DNA of 64,000 bases from VRUE01 sp963715625. GTDB taxonomy: Bacteria; Actinomycetota; Thermoleophilia; Solirubrobacterales; 70-9. This document shows, piece by piece, positions 41,881-50,570 of the stretch. Every line of letters starts with the position of its first letter. The stretch's first letter is position 1. The notes under the pieces are model-generated. The model worked only from the letters and a program-made list of their open reading frames with translations. It did no database searches and was not told the origin of the DNA. The position numbers were made by a program, and so were the translations under genes. The stretch is from NCBI GenBank assembly GCA_963715625.1, contig OY970260.1:930001-994000 (forward strand). Direction: 5' to 3'.

Positions 41881-41896
41881 GTGAATCGGGATTCAC
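41881..41896. promoter_or_regulatory. Palindromic operator before ABC exporter operon
   Basis: GTGAATCGGGATTCAC is a perfect inverted repeat (seven-base arms, spacer GG). TATCCT immediately after (41896-41901) may be a -10 box, placing the transcription start at or near the GTG at 41910. It is the likely binding site of the TetR protein encoded at the end of the operon. Confidence 0.6.
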
Positions 41897-41909
41897 TATC
41901 CTCTCCACC

Positions 41910-42662
41910 GTGCTCGAGCTGCGCGAGATCGAGAAGTCCTATCCCCAGGGCGGGGAGATGGTCGAGGTGCTGCACGGCGTCTCGCTCGAGATCGAGCCCG
42001 GCAAGCTGGTCGCGATCGTCGGGCCCTCGGGCAGCGGCAAGAGCACGCTGCTCAACCTGATCGGGACGCTGGACGTGCCCAGCGGCGGCAGCCTGCGCTT
42101 CGAGGGCCGCGAGATCGGCACCCTCGGCCAGAAGGAGCGCTCCCGCTTCCGCGCCGCCAACCTCGGCTTCATCTTCCAGTTCTTCAACCTCCTGCCCGGG
42201 CTGACCGCGCGCCAGAACGTCGAGCTGGCGGCGGCGATCGCCGGTGGCGAGAAGCAAACCGCTCGCGCCCGGGCCGGCGAGCTGCTCGGCCGCGTCGGCC
42301 TCGACGAGAAAGCCGAGGCGCCGGCGCGCAACCTCAGCGGCGGCCAGATGCAGCGGGTCGCGATCGCGCGGGCGCTGGTCAACGAGCCGAAGCTGATCCT
42401 CGCCGACGAGCCGACCGGCAACCTCGATCAGCGCAACGCCCACGGGATCCTCAAGCTGCTGCGCCAGCAGACGGCGGAGGACCGCTCGGTGGTGATGGTG
42501 ACCCACGACCACAACCTGGCCGACCGCTACGCGGACCAGATCGTCTCGCTCATCGACGGCCGCGTCGCCGACCTCGACCAGGGGGGCACCAACGGCAGGG
42601 GCCGCGAGCTCGGGCTTGGGCTGGGGCTGCTGGACGGCCTGGCCTCGCTGATCCGCAGATGA
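41910..42662 (+). CDS. MacB/LolD-type ABC exporter ATPase
   Basis: The 250-aa ATPase has Walker A GPSGSGKST, Q-loop FIFQFFNLLPGLT, signature LSGGQMQRVAIA, Walker B LILADEPTGNLD and switch VTHDHNLAD, with the FFNLLPxLT stretch characteristic of the MacB/LolD subfamily that energises FtsX-like permeases. The GTG at 41910 lies only nine bases after a putative -10 box, so the message is probably leaderless. Its stop overlaps the permease start (ATGA). The unusual C-terminus (GRELGLGLGLLDGL) extends past the normal end. Confidence 0.85.
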   Translation: MLELREIEKSYPQGGEMVEVLHGVSLEIEPGKLVAIVGPSGSGKSTLLNLIGTLDVPSGGSLRFEGREIGTLGQKERSRFRAANLGFIFQFFNLLPGLTARQNVELAAAIAGGEKQTARARAGELLGRVGLDEKAEAPARNLSGGQMQRVAIARALVNEPKLILADEPTGNLDQRNAHGILKLLRQQTAEDRSVVMVTHDHNLADRYADQIVSLIDGRVADLDQGGTNGRGRELGLGLGLLDGLASLIRR

Positions 42663-45169
42663 CCCGGATCCGCTCGCAGGCGCACCTGACCGCCCTGCTG
42701 ACGCGCCACCTGCTGCACACGATGGGCCGCCAGCGGATGCGCGCCGCGGTGCTCTGGGCGGCACTGGCCCTGGCGCTGGGGATCGGCGTCGGCCTGCTCG
42801 CCTTCATGACCAGCATCGAAGACTCCTACCGCCAGCGCGGCGAGGCGATCGGCGGGGTCTCCGACGCCCAGGTCGAAGCGATCGGCGCCTCCTCGCTGCC
42901 CGCGGGCCTGGCCAAGCGGCTGGACCGGATCGGCGGGACCCGCTACGCGATCCCGATGACCCAGCAGCGGGTCGCGCTCGAGGCCGGCAAGGAGGACGTC
43001 GTCGCCACCGCGATCGGGGTCGACCGCTCCGCCAGGCGCCTGCGCAGCGCCGTGCAGCGCGACCTGAGGCTGCCCGGCGGGCGCTCGGCGAAGCCGGGGC
43101 TGGCGCTGCCCAGCGAGCTCGCCGCCGAGCTCGGCGTGCGGCGCGGCGAGAGGCTGCGGATCTTCGCCTACCGGCGCTCGCCGCGGCTGCGAGTGGCGCG
43201 GGTGGTCGAGGTCAGCCCGGCGATCGAGGACGTGATCACCCTGCCCCGCGATCGGCTCGAGGCGATGCGCGGCGCCCCCGGCCGGCCGACCGTCGTCTAC
43301 GTGAAGCTCGGTCCCGGCAGCGGGCTCGAGGCCTTCGAGCGCCGCGCCGAGGACGTGCTCCCCCGCAACGCGGTCCTGACCACGCCCGGCACCAGCCAGG
43401 GGGAGCTGAACCACGTCCTCGACTTCACCGTGCGGGCGCCGACCTTCGTCTTCGGCATGGTCGTGCTGGCGATCGCGGGGCTGCTGATCTACGTGCTGCA
43501 GCTGATGCGGATGCTGGAGCGCCAGGAGGACCTCGGCCTGCTGCGCGCGCTCGGCTCGCGCCGGGCGCCGCTGGTCGCGGCCGAGAGCCTGATCCTCTGT
43601 GGCCTGCTCGTCGCCGCGATCCCGCCCGGGGCCCTGATCGGCATGCCGATCGCCGGCTACCTCGCCTCGCAGGTGCCGACCTACCTGACCGACGTCTTCG
43701 GCTTCAACATGCAGGTCTCGATCCGCCCCGACGTGGTCGCCGGCGCCGCCGCGGTCGCCCTCCTCGTCGGCGTCGCGGCGACGATCGGGGCGCTCGCCTC
43801 CGCCCGCGGCTCGATCGCGGACCAGCTAGGCCGCTCCCCGCAGGCCGGGGCGACCGTGACCTCGACGATCCCACTGCGGACGGCGCTGGCGCTGCTCGGC
43901 GGCGGGTTCGCCTGCCTCGCGCTCGGCCTGGTGATCGCCGACGCCGGGCTCTTCCCACCGGCCGCGGTGATGGTCCTGATCGGTCTGGCGCTCGCCACGC
44001 CGGGCCTCGTCGGCCTCGCCGTGATCGCGCTCGGCCGTCGCGAGCACGGCGGCTCCAAGGTCGAACTCGTCGCCCGCGGCGCGATCGAGGCCAACCCACG
44101 CCGGGCTGCGCTGGCGGCGGCGATCATCGCGCTCGGGGTAGCCGCCGTCGTGCCGCCGCAGCTCGCCGAACACACCCTTCTCGACCGGATCGACCGCCTC
44201 AACCAGGTGGTCCGCCCCGGAGCCCAGGACCTGCTCGCCTCCGACGACGCCTTCGCCAGCGTCCCCGTCGACCTCTCCTACGCCCGGCGGGCGCTGCGCG
44301 ACCCGGCGACGGTGGCGCGGTCGGTCGCCTTCGCCTTCGTCCCCTACGAGGGGCGCAAGATCGAGGTGCGGGGGCTGGTACCGAGCACCCGCGGCGGACT
44401 GATCCGCCGCGGCCCCGGGTTCCCCCAACAGTACCCGCTGCTGCGCGAGCACCCGCGCGGCGTGCTCGTCTCGCGGGTGATGGCCGCCGGCCTGGGGGTC
44501 CAGACCGGAGAGAGGATCGTGCTGCCGACGGCGAGCGGGCCGCGGAAGCTGCGCATCCTCGGCGAAGTCGAGGACTTCGCCTGGCCCTCGGGCACCGTCT
44601 ACATGCGCATCGACCGCTACAGGCGGCTCTACCGCACCGACGCCGTCAGCGCCCTAGCCGTCGACCGCAGGAGGAAGGTCGACGTGGCCGCGCTGCGCGG
44701 ACTGGCGCCGCTGCACTCGATCACCGGTGCCGAGTTCAAGGACCGCATCGACGCGCAGATGGAAAAGAGCACACAGGGCATGCTGGCGATGCGAGTGCTC
44801 ACCCTGATCGCGGCACTCGTGGCCGTCGGCGGGATCGTCACCACCTCGGTCTTCGCGCGGCGGCGGGAGTGGGCGGTGCTGAGAGCGATGGGGGTCGGCA
44901 ACGCCGGCCTGCTCGGCGCCCTGGCGCTGGAGACGCTGCTGGTGATGACGGTCGGTGCCGCCTGCGGCGCGATCGGAGGCGTCGTCAGCTATCGGGGGCC
45001 GACCCTCGGCTTCCTCGAGGCACAGGGTTACGTGGTCGGCAGCGAGATCCAGCCCGGCGCCGTCGCCGCAGTCGCCACCGCGGCAGTGCTGGTCGGAACG
45101 CTCGCCGCGGCGCTGCCCGCCTGGCTGACGGCACGAGCCCCGCTCGCCGATGCACTTTCCTACGAGTAG
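42659..45169 (+). CDS. FtsX-like permease of ABC exporter
   Basis: The 836-aa protein has the MacB-like architecture in duplicate: an N-terminal membrane helix (about residues 25-50), a large extracellular domain, three helices with the FtsX-type loop RQEDLGLLRALGSRRAPL, three or more central helices, a second extracellular domain (about 490-690) and three final helices with RRREWAVLRAMGVGNAGLL. Such exporters move lipids, peptides or antimicrobials, or transmit force across the membrane. The ATG overlaps the ATPase stop. It is followed after six bases by tetR in the same operon. Confidence 0.85.
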   Translation: MTRIRSQAHLTALLTRHLLHTMGRQRMRAAVLWAALALALGIGVGLLAFMTSIEDSYRQRGEAIGGVSDAQVEAIGASSLPAGLAKRLDRIGGTRYAIPMTQQRVALEAGKEDVVATAIGVDRSARRLRSAVQRDLRLPGGRSAKPGLALPSELAAELGVRRGERLRIFAYRRSPRLRVARVVEVSPAIEDVITLPRDRLEAMRGAPGRPTVVYVKLGPGSGLEAFERRAEDVLPRNAVLTTPGTSQGELNHVLDFTVRAPTFVFGMVVLAIAGLLIYVLQLMRMLERQEDLGLLRALGSRRAPLVAAESLILCGLLVAAIPPGALIGMPIAGYLASQVPTYLTDVFGFNMQVSIRPDVVAGAAAVALLVGVAATIGALASARGSIADQLGRSPQAGATVTSTIPLRTALALLGGGFACLALGLVIADAGLFPPAAVMVLIGLALATPGLVGLAVIALGRREHGGSKVELVARGAIEANPRRAALAAAIIALGVAAVVPPQLAEHTLLDRIDRLNQVVRPGAQDLLASDDAFASVPVDLSYARRALRDPATVARSVAFAFVPYEGRKIEVRGLVPSTRGGLIRRGPGFPQQYPLLREHPRGVLVSRVMAAGLGVQTGERIVLPTASGPRKLRILGEVEDFAWPSGTVYMRIDRYRRLYRTDAVSALAVDRRRKVDVAALRGLAPLHSITGAEFKDRIDAQMEKSTQGMLAMRVLTLIAALVAVGGIVTTSVFARRREWAVLRAMGVGNAGLLGALALETLLVMTVGAACGAIGGVVSYRGPTLGFLEAQGYVVGSEIQPGAVAAVATAAVLVGTLAAALPAWLTARAPLADALSYE

Positions 45170-45175
45170 GCGTCG

Positions 45176-45799
45176 ATGTCCTCCCCTCGATCCAAGACCG
45201 GCAGGCCCAGCAGTCGTGGCGAGGGGACGCGCGAGCGCCTGCTGAACGCCGCGGTCGAGCTGCTCGAGGAGGGCGGCTACGCGGCTGCCTCGGTGGCGGC
45301 GATAACCGAGCGCGGCGGGGTCGCCGCCGGCGCGCTGTACCGGCACTTCCCCTCGAAGGCGGAGCTGTTCGTCGAGGTCTTCCGCACGGTGGCTGAGGGC
45401 GAGCTGGCCCAGCTGCGCGAGGCGAGCGCGGTCGCCGGCACCACGGTCGACAAGCTCGACGCGATCGTGCGCGAGTTCACCAGCAGCTCGCTGAGCCAGC
45501 CGCGGCTCGCCTGGGCGCTCGGCTACGAGCCGGTCGACCCGCTCGTCGACGCCGAGCGGCTCGCCTACCGCCAGACCTACCGCGAGCGGCTCGCCGAGCT
45601 GCTGCGGCGCGGGATCGAGGCCGGCGAGCTGCCCGAGCAGGACGCCGACCTGACCGCGGCCTCGCTGATCGGCGCGATCAGCGAGGCGCTGGTCGGCCCG
45701 CTCTCGCCGGTGCGCGGCGAGCGAGTCTCCACCGCGAAGACCATCGCCGCGATCTCGGCCTTCTGCCGCCGCGCCGTCGGGGCGCAGGCCGGCGACTGA
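45176..45799 (+). CDS. TetR-family regulator of the ABC exporter
   Basis: The 207-aa protein has the TetR DNA-binding domain: RERLLNAAVELLEEGGYAAA, SVAAITERGGVAAGALYRHF and PSKAELFVEVF. It is the third gene of the exporter operon, six bases after the permease, and probably autoregulates the operon through the palindrome at 41881-41896 (inference). The stop codon lies in the left arm of palindrome P4, so the C-terminal codons abut that element. Confidence 0.85.
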   Translation: MSSPRSKTGRPSSRGEGTRERLLNAAVELLEEGGYAAASVAAITERGGVAAGALYRHFPSKAELFVEVFRTVAEGELAQLREASAVAGTTVDKLDAIVREFTSSSLSQPRLAWALGYEPVDPLVDAERLAYRQTYRERLAELLRRGIEAGELPEQDADLTAASLIGAISEALVGPLSPVRGERVSTAKTIAAISAFCRRAVGAQAGD

Positions 45800-45837
45800 A
45801 CGTTTGACCCACCTATGGGGTGGTCAAACGTTCAGTC
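45794..45837. repeat. Palindrome P4 between convergent genes (16-bp arms)
   Basis: GACTGAACGTTTGACC (45794-45809) pairs perfectly with 45822-45837. The stop codons of both convergent genes lie within the arms. It could serve as a bidirectional terminator, but its AACGTTT core and placement resemble the other palindromes in this region. Confidence 0.9.
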
Positions 45838-46206
45838 GTCCTGAGGTGCCAGGGCGCGGCGCACGAGGCCGTAGGCGATGAAGAGGACGAGGGCCGCGAA
45901 GGAGAGTTCCAGAGCCCGCTGGGAAACCTCGTTGGCCGCCGCGACGCCGATCAGGACGCCGAGCGGGGAGAGGGCCCCGATCACGGCGGCGTCGCGCAGG
46001 TTGACGTTGCCGTAGGTGCGCTGGCGGTAGGTCCCGACCAGGGCGACGATGACGATCATCAGCAGCGAGGTCGACTCGGCCTCGACCTGGGAGAGGCCGA
46101 GGCCGATCGTCAGCGCCGGCACGAAGAGGACGCCGCCGCCGACGCCGACCAGGCCGCCGGCGAGGCCGCCGGCGAGTGCGATCAGGATCGCGAAGAGCTC
46201 GTTCAT
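45832..46206 (-). CDS. Half-size TauE/SafE-family membrane protein (second half)
   Basis: The 124-aa protein has four membrane helices beginning FAILIALAGGLAGGLVGVGGGVLFVPAL, the conserved glycine-rich TauE/SafE repeat. Full-length members (about 250 aa) contain two such repeats; here each repeat is its own gene. The ATG at 46206 overlaps the stop of the other half (ATGA), so they are made together and presumably assemble as a heterodimer. The family exports sulfonates, sulfite or organic acids; the substrate is unknown. Its last codons enter palindrome P4. Confidence 0.8.
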   Translation of the reverse strand: MNELFAILIALAGGLAGGLVGVGGGVLFVPALTIGLGLSQVEAESTSLLMIVIVALVGTYRQRTYGNVNLRDAAVIGALSPLGVLIGVAAANEVSQRALELSFAALVLFIAYGLVRRALAPQDD

Positions 46207-46586
46207 CTGACAATCAGCTCGATCGCGATCGCGACCAGCAGGGCGGCGAAGAGCAGCGAGATCGTGCGCTGGGGGATGCGCTGCTGGATCGCCGTCCCGG
46301 CGATGACCCCGATCACGGCCGGGATCGAGAGCCAGAGGGCGGTGAGGACGTGGACGTTGCCGTAGAGGCCGCCCTGGGCGAGCGCCCCGAGCAGGCCGAT
46401 GACGACGATCGCGGCGAGACTGGTGCCGGTCGCGAGACGCTCGCCGTAGGCGAACCAGAAGATCAGCAGGGGGACGACGACCGTGCCGCCGCCGACGCCG
46501 AAGAGGCCGCTGAAGAGTCCCGCCAAGGTGCCGATCGCGGCGAGCTTGAGCAGACGGTTGGAGGGCAGCGCCGGGTCCGGGGCCAT
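46203..46586 (-). CDS. Half-size TauE/SafE-family membrane protein (first half)
   Basis: The 127-aa protein has four membrane helices and the TauE/SafE motif IGTLAGLFSGLFGVGGGTVVVPLLIF. It is the upstream partner of the 124-aa half, with four bases of overlap. Splitting could reflect an ancestral state of the internally duplicated transporter or a later fission. No frameshift or missing segment is seen, and both halves retain complete repeats. It is divergent from the trehalose-phosphatase gene with a very short gap (21 bases). Confidence 0.8.
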   Translation of the reverse strand: MAPDPALPSNRLLKLAAIGTLAGLFSGLFGVGGGTVVVPLLIFWFAYGERLATGTSLAAIVVIGLLGALAQGGLYGNVHVLTALWLSIPAVIGVIAGTAIQQRIPQRTISLLFAALLVAIAIELIVR

Positions 46587-46607
46587 CGTGCAGCGATACT
46601 AGATGCA

Positions 46608-47429
46608 GTGTCTCGCGAATCTGAGACGGGGGCCGGCGGCCTGAGGCGCTCCGCGGTGGAGGCCCTGCGCGCCGACCCGGAGCGGACCGCGATCCTCACC
46701 GACGTCGACGGCACCCTGGCGCCGATCGCCGAGCGGCCCGAGCAGGCGGCGGTGCCGGCGCGGGCGACCGCGCTGCTGGCGGCACTGAGCGACCGCTTCG
46801 GACTGGTCGGCTGCATCTCCGGGCGCCAGGCGCTGGAGGCGCGCCGCCTGGTCGGCGTCGAGGGCATCGCCTACGCCGGCAACCACGGCTTCGAGCTGCT
46901 GGCGGCGGGCGCGGGCGCGCCGCAGCTCGACCCGGCCGTCGCCGGGCGCGGGCGGGACGCCGCCGAGTTCCTCGCCTCCCTCGACGAGAGCGAGCTGGCC
47001 GCGGCCGGCCTGCGGCGCGAGGACAAGGGCCCGATCCAGGCGCTGCACTGGCGCGGCGCCGGGGACGAGCGCGGGGCCGAGGCCCGCGCCCACGAGATCG
47101 CCGCCGAGGCTGGCCGAAAGGGGCTGGAGCCGCGCTGGGGCCGCAAGGTCCTCGAGCTGCGCCCGGCTGGCGGCGGCGGCAAGGAGGCCGCCGTGGCGGC
47201 GCTGCTCGCCGGCCGCGACATCGCCGCCGCGGCCTACGCAGGCGACGACCGCACCGACCTCGACGCCTTCCGCCGCCTGCGCGAGCTGCGCGGCGAAGGG
47301 CGGCTCACGACCGCGCTCTGCGTCGGCGTCGTCTCCCCCGAGGCGCCGCCGCAGCTGGCCGGGGAGTCCGACCTCACGGTCGACGGCCCCGCCGGCTGGC
47401 TGGCCTTCCTCGAGGAGCTGGCCGGGTAG
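46608..47429 (+). CDS. otsB: Trehalose-6-phosphate phosphatase
   Basis: The 273-aa HAD-superfamily protein has the nucleophile motif ILTDVDGTLAPIAERPEQA, motif II CISGR, KGPIQALHWR near the cap, and the metal-binding AYAGDDRTDLDAF. This combination is diagnostic of OtsB, which dephosphorylates trehalose-6-phosphate to trehalose, a compatible solute. The GTG at 46608 was chosen because it lies just before the conserved region; no good ribosome-binding site is seen. otsA is not in the window. A small membrane protein gene follows after two bases. Confidence 0.85.
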   Translation: MSRESETGAGGLRRSAVEALRADPERTAILTDVDGTLAPIAERPEQAAVPARATALLAALSDRFGLVGCISGRQALEARRLVGVEGIAYAGNHGFELLAAGAGAPQLDPAVAGRGRDAAEFLASLDESELAAAGLRREDKGPIQALHWRGAGDERGAEARAHEIAAEAGRKGLEPRWGRKVLELRPAGGGGKEAAVAALLAGRDIAAAAYAGDDRTDLDAFRRLRELRGEGRLTTALCVGVVSPEAPPQLAGESDLTVDGPAGWLAFLEELAG

Positions 47430-47431
47430 AG

Positions 47432-47941
47432 ATGCCCTACACCGACCTGCTGCGGGTCACCGTCCTGCTCACCGGCGCCGAGGCCACCGCCCTTGCCGCG
47501 ATCGCCGCGGTGGCCACAAATCGCGACAGCGACACCACGACCCTGATCGTCGCCGGAACCTGGTGGCTCATAGCCCTCCTCGTCGGCCTCTACCTGGGCC
47601 GACCCGCCCGCGCCGCGGACGCCCTCCGCAACACCCTCGCCAACGCCCGCACCGCCACCTCCCTGCCCCCCGAGACCCCGGCGAGGATCGCCTTCGCCCG
47701 CCTCTGGCCGATCGCCCTGACCGCGATCGTCGCCGGCGCCCTCGGCGTCTTCTTCCCCGGAGTCGCCGTCGTCGGCGCCGGCTATGCCCTCCTCGTCTCG
47801 CTCGCCTGGCACAGCAGAGAGGCCGCGGTGCTGGCGATCGAGCAGCGCGACGGGGTCCGCTTCTACGTCGTTCCCAACTCGGCCCTTCGTCCCATTCAGC
47901 TGGTGCGAACCCCGGGCCTTCGCAGCTCACCCATCCGCTAG
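47432..47941 (+). CDS. Four-helix membrane protein of unknown function
   Basis: The 169-aa protein has four predicted helices (LLRVTVLLTGAEATALAAIAAVA, TLIVAGTWWLIALLVGLYLG, LWPIALTAIVAGALGVFFPG, VAVVGAGYALLVSLAW) and a conserved-looking polar loop GRPARAADALRNTLANARTA. It starts two bases after otsB and is therefore co-transcribed, but no connection to trehalose is known. The C-terminal segment (GVRFYVVPNSALRPIQLVRTPGLR) is soluble and basic. No family was recognised. Confidence 0.65.
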   Translation: MPYTDLLRVTVLLTGAEATALAAIAAVATNRDSDTTTLIVAGTWWLIALLVGLYLGRPARAADALRNTLANARTATSLPPETPARIAFARLWPIALTAIVAGALGVFFPGVAVVGAGYALLVSLAWHSREAAVLAIEQRDGVRFYVVPNSALRPIQLVRTPGLRSSPIR

Positions 47942-47947
47942 CCGCGC

Positions 47948-49674
47948 CTACCACCTCAGCAGCTTCTTGAAGTCCCGCCACCCCCGCGTGTTCGCCACGT
48001 CGCCCGCCGTCAGCCAGGCCCGCCGAGCCGTCGCCACCGCGTAGGCCATGTTGCCCAGCGTCTCGACGCCGTGGGCGTCGGTGTTGAGGACGATCGTCAC
48101 CCCGGCTTCCGCGGCAAGCCGCGCGTGGTGCTCGGAGAGGTCGCGGCGGTTGGGGTTGCCGTTGATCTCCAGCATCGTGCCGGTGCGGGCCGCCGCCTCG
48201 ACCACGGCCTCGACGTCGATGCCGTAGGGCTCGCGGCGGCCGAGCAGGCGGCCGGTGAGGTGGCCGATGCAGTCGACGCGGGGGTTCTCGATCGCGGCGA
48301 GGACGCGGGCGGTCATCTCCTGCTCGGAGATCGCGAAGGAGGTGTGGACGCTGGCGATGACCCAGTCGAGCGCCTCGAGCAGGTCGTCGGGGTAGTCGAG
48401 GCCGCCGTCGAGGCCGATGTTGACCTCCGAGCCGGCGAGCAGGCGGAAGCCGCGCCTGCCCTCGTTCCAGGCCTCGATCTCGTCGATTCGCTCCCAGAGG
48501 CGCTCGGCGGTGACGTGGTCGCCGAAGCCGTGGCTGGCCGAGTGGTCGGTGATCGCCATGTAGGCGTAGCCGCGGGCGCGGCCGGCCTCGGCCATCTCCT
48601 CCAGCGTGTTGCGGCCGTCGGAGAGGGTCGTGTGGGAGTGCAGGTCGCCGCGGACGTCGTCGAGGGAGAGGAGGTCGGGAAGCGTCCCCTCGCGGGCGGC
48701 CTTCAGCTCGCCCCTGCCCTCGCGCAGCTCCGGCTCTACGTAGGCGTAGCCGAGGCGCTCGTAGACGGCCTCCTCGGTCGCGCAGAGCTCGACCTCGCCG
48801 CTCTCCACATCGGTGATCCCGTGCTCGGAGACGGAGAGGCCGCGCGCCACCGCCTCCTCGCGCAGCGCCACGTTGTGGGCGGCCGAGCCGGTGAAGTGCT
48901 GGAGCAGGTTGCCGAAGGCCTGCGGCGCGACGATGCGCAGGTCGACCGAGATCCCGTTCTGGGTCTGCGCCCGCACCCCGTTGGGCCCCGGCTTGCCCGC
49001 GGCGGCGATCAGCGGGCTGGCGACGAGGTGCTCGGCCAGGGCGCTGGGGCTCCTCGGCGGTCGCGATCAGGTCGATGTCCTTGCAGGTCTCGGCCCAGCG
49101 CCGCACCGAGCCGGCGACCTCGACCCGGTCGGCGGCCGGGTGCTCGCGCAGCGTCCGCGCCAGCTCCTCGGCGACCGGGCGCGCCGCCGAGAGCAGCACC
49201 CGGCCGCTGCCCTCGCCGGGCTCGCCGAGGCGCTCGAGGCCGGCGAGCACGTTCTCCTCTACCTTGGCGCCGAGGCCCTTCAGCTCGCGGATCCGCTGCG
49301 CCTCGGCCGCCTCGCGGAGATCGTCGAGCGTGGCGACGCCGAGCTCCTCGAAGAGCCGCCGCGCCGTCTTCGCCCCCAGGCCCGGCACCCGCGTCACCTC
49401 GATCAGCGGTCGGCGGGTACTTCGCCTTCAGCTTCGCCGCGGCGGGGATCTCGCCGGTCTCGATCAGCGCGTCGATCTTCTCGGCCAGCGTCTTGCCGAC
49501 TCCGGGGAGCTCGGTCGCCCGCCCGGCGGCGGCGAGATCGGCGACCGAGACCGGGCTTTCGCGGATCGCCTTCGCCGCGGTGCTGTAGGCGAGCACCCGG
49601 TATTTGACCGCGCCGTCGAGCTCGTAGAGGACGCCCAGCTCGTCGAGGGCGGCGGCGATCTCGGCGTTGGTCAC
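47948..49674 (-). pseudogene. polX: PolX-type DNA polymerase/3'-5' exonuclease with two +1 shifts
   Basis: Three overlapping frames together encode one PolX: N-terminal helix-hairpin-helix region (MTNAEIAAALDEL, ELPGVGKTLAEKIDAL), then VPGLGAKTARRLFEELG and the polymerase core with DIDLIAT, then a C-terminal PHP nuclease domain (GDLHSHTTLSDG, ITDHSASHG, NTDAHG). Shifts occur near 49404-49415 and at the C-run 49046-49049. Removing one base at each restores a continuous frame of 574 aa, the usual PolX length. The enzyme works in base-excision repair. The shifts are more likely assembly errors than true decay, because all motifs are intact. Confidence 0.8.
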
Positions 49675-49721
49675 CCCTGCAAGCTAGCGAGCGGCCGTTC
49701 GCGAATAGCATCGCGGCCTCG

Positions 49722-50452
49722 ATGATCGCTGGCGACTCCGAGCGCGGCCCTGTCTGGCTCGTCCTCCCCACCTACGACGAGGCGAGGAACATCGAGCTCC
49801 TGGTCGCGCAGGCGCGGGCGAAGCTGCCCGGCCAGCGCCCAGGTGCTGATCGTCGACGACGACTCCCCCGACGGCACCGGCGAGATCGCCGCGCGGCTGG
49901 CAGGCGAGCACGAGGCGGTCGCACGTCCTCCACCGGCCCGCGAAGGAAGGGCTCGGCCCGGCCTACATCGCCGGCTTCCGCCGGGCGCTCGCCGCCGGCG
50001 CCGGGCTTGTCGTCGAGATGGACGCCGACTTCTCCCACGAGCCGGCCTACCTGCCGCGCCTGCTCGATGCGGCCGAGCGCGCCGACCTGGTGCTCGGGTC
50101 GCGCTACGTGGCCGGCGGCGGGGTCAGCGACTGGGGGCCGCTGCGGCGGGCGATCAGCCGCGGCGGCAGCCTCTACGCGCGCCTCGTGCTCGGCCTCGGC
50201 GTGCGCGACCTGACCGGCGGGCTTCAAGTGCTTCCGCCGCGAGGTGCTGGAGGCGATCGACCTCGACACGGTCGCGCTCGCGCGGCTACGCCTTCCAGGT
50301 CGAGATGACCTACCGCGCGATCGAGCTCGGCTTCGACGTGGTCGAGGTGCCGATCGTCTTCCGCGACCGCCAGGCGGGCAGCTCGAAGATGAGCCGCTCG
50401 ATCGTCGCTCGAGGCGATCTGGCGGGTACCCCTTCTACGCTTTGGGCGGTGA
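49722..50452 (+). pseudogene. Polyprenol-phosphate mannosyltransferase-like gene with five +1 shifts
   Basis: Pieces in all three frames join into a GT2 glycosyltransferase of the Ppm1/DPM1 type: LVLPTYDEARNIELLV, VLIVDDDSPDGTGEIA, LHRPAKEGLGPAYIAGFRRA, VVEMDADFSHEPAYLP, SRYVAGGGVSDWG, TGGFKCFRREVLEAID, SRGYAFQVEMTYRAIE and VPIVFRDRQAGSSKMS. One extra base is needed out near 49836, 49921, 50220, 50275 and 50408. After their removal the gene is 242 codons including stop, the family's normal length. The active enzyme would transfer mannose to polyprenol phosphate for lipoglycans. Every residue around the shifts is conserved, suggesting sequencing insertions. Confidence 0.75.
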
Positions 50453-50463
50453 GGCGCCTTTGC

Positions 50464-50502
50464 GGTCGTCATTTCCACCGCATACCGACATAGGTGACGA
50501 CC
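50464..50502. repeat. Degenerate palindrome P5b, related to P5a in ileS
   Basis: GGTCGTCA (50464-50471) and TGACGACC (50495-50502) are inverted repeats. The left side, GCGGTCGTCATTTC, is identical to the arm of the ileS palindrome at 52311-52324. The right arm overlaps the likely -35 region of trxA. Confidence 0.7.
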
Positions 50503-50522
50503 CCCGGCGACCTCGCTATACT
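50495..50522 (+). promoter_or_regulatory. trxA promoter
   Basis: TGACGA (50495-50500) and TATACT (50517-50522) form -35/-10 boxes with 16 bases between, 49 bases upstream of the trxA start. Confidence 0.5.
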
Positions 50523-50570
50523 TTCTGAAGTATTGAGCGCTGAAACTCGACTCCCAGGAGACCGATACAG

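Noticed and set aside
49045..50411. Programmed +1 frameshifting as explanation for polX and the glycosyltransferase
   Set aside because: Seven different sites without a shared slippery motif or slow codon context make sequence error far likelier.
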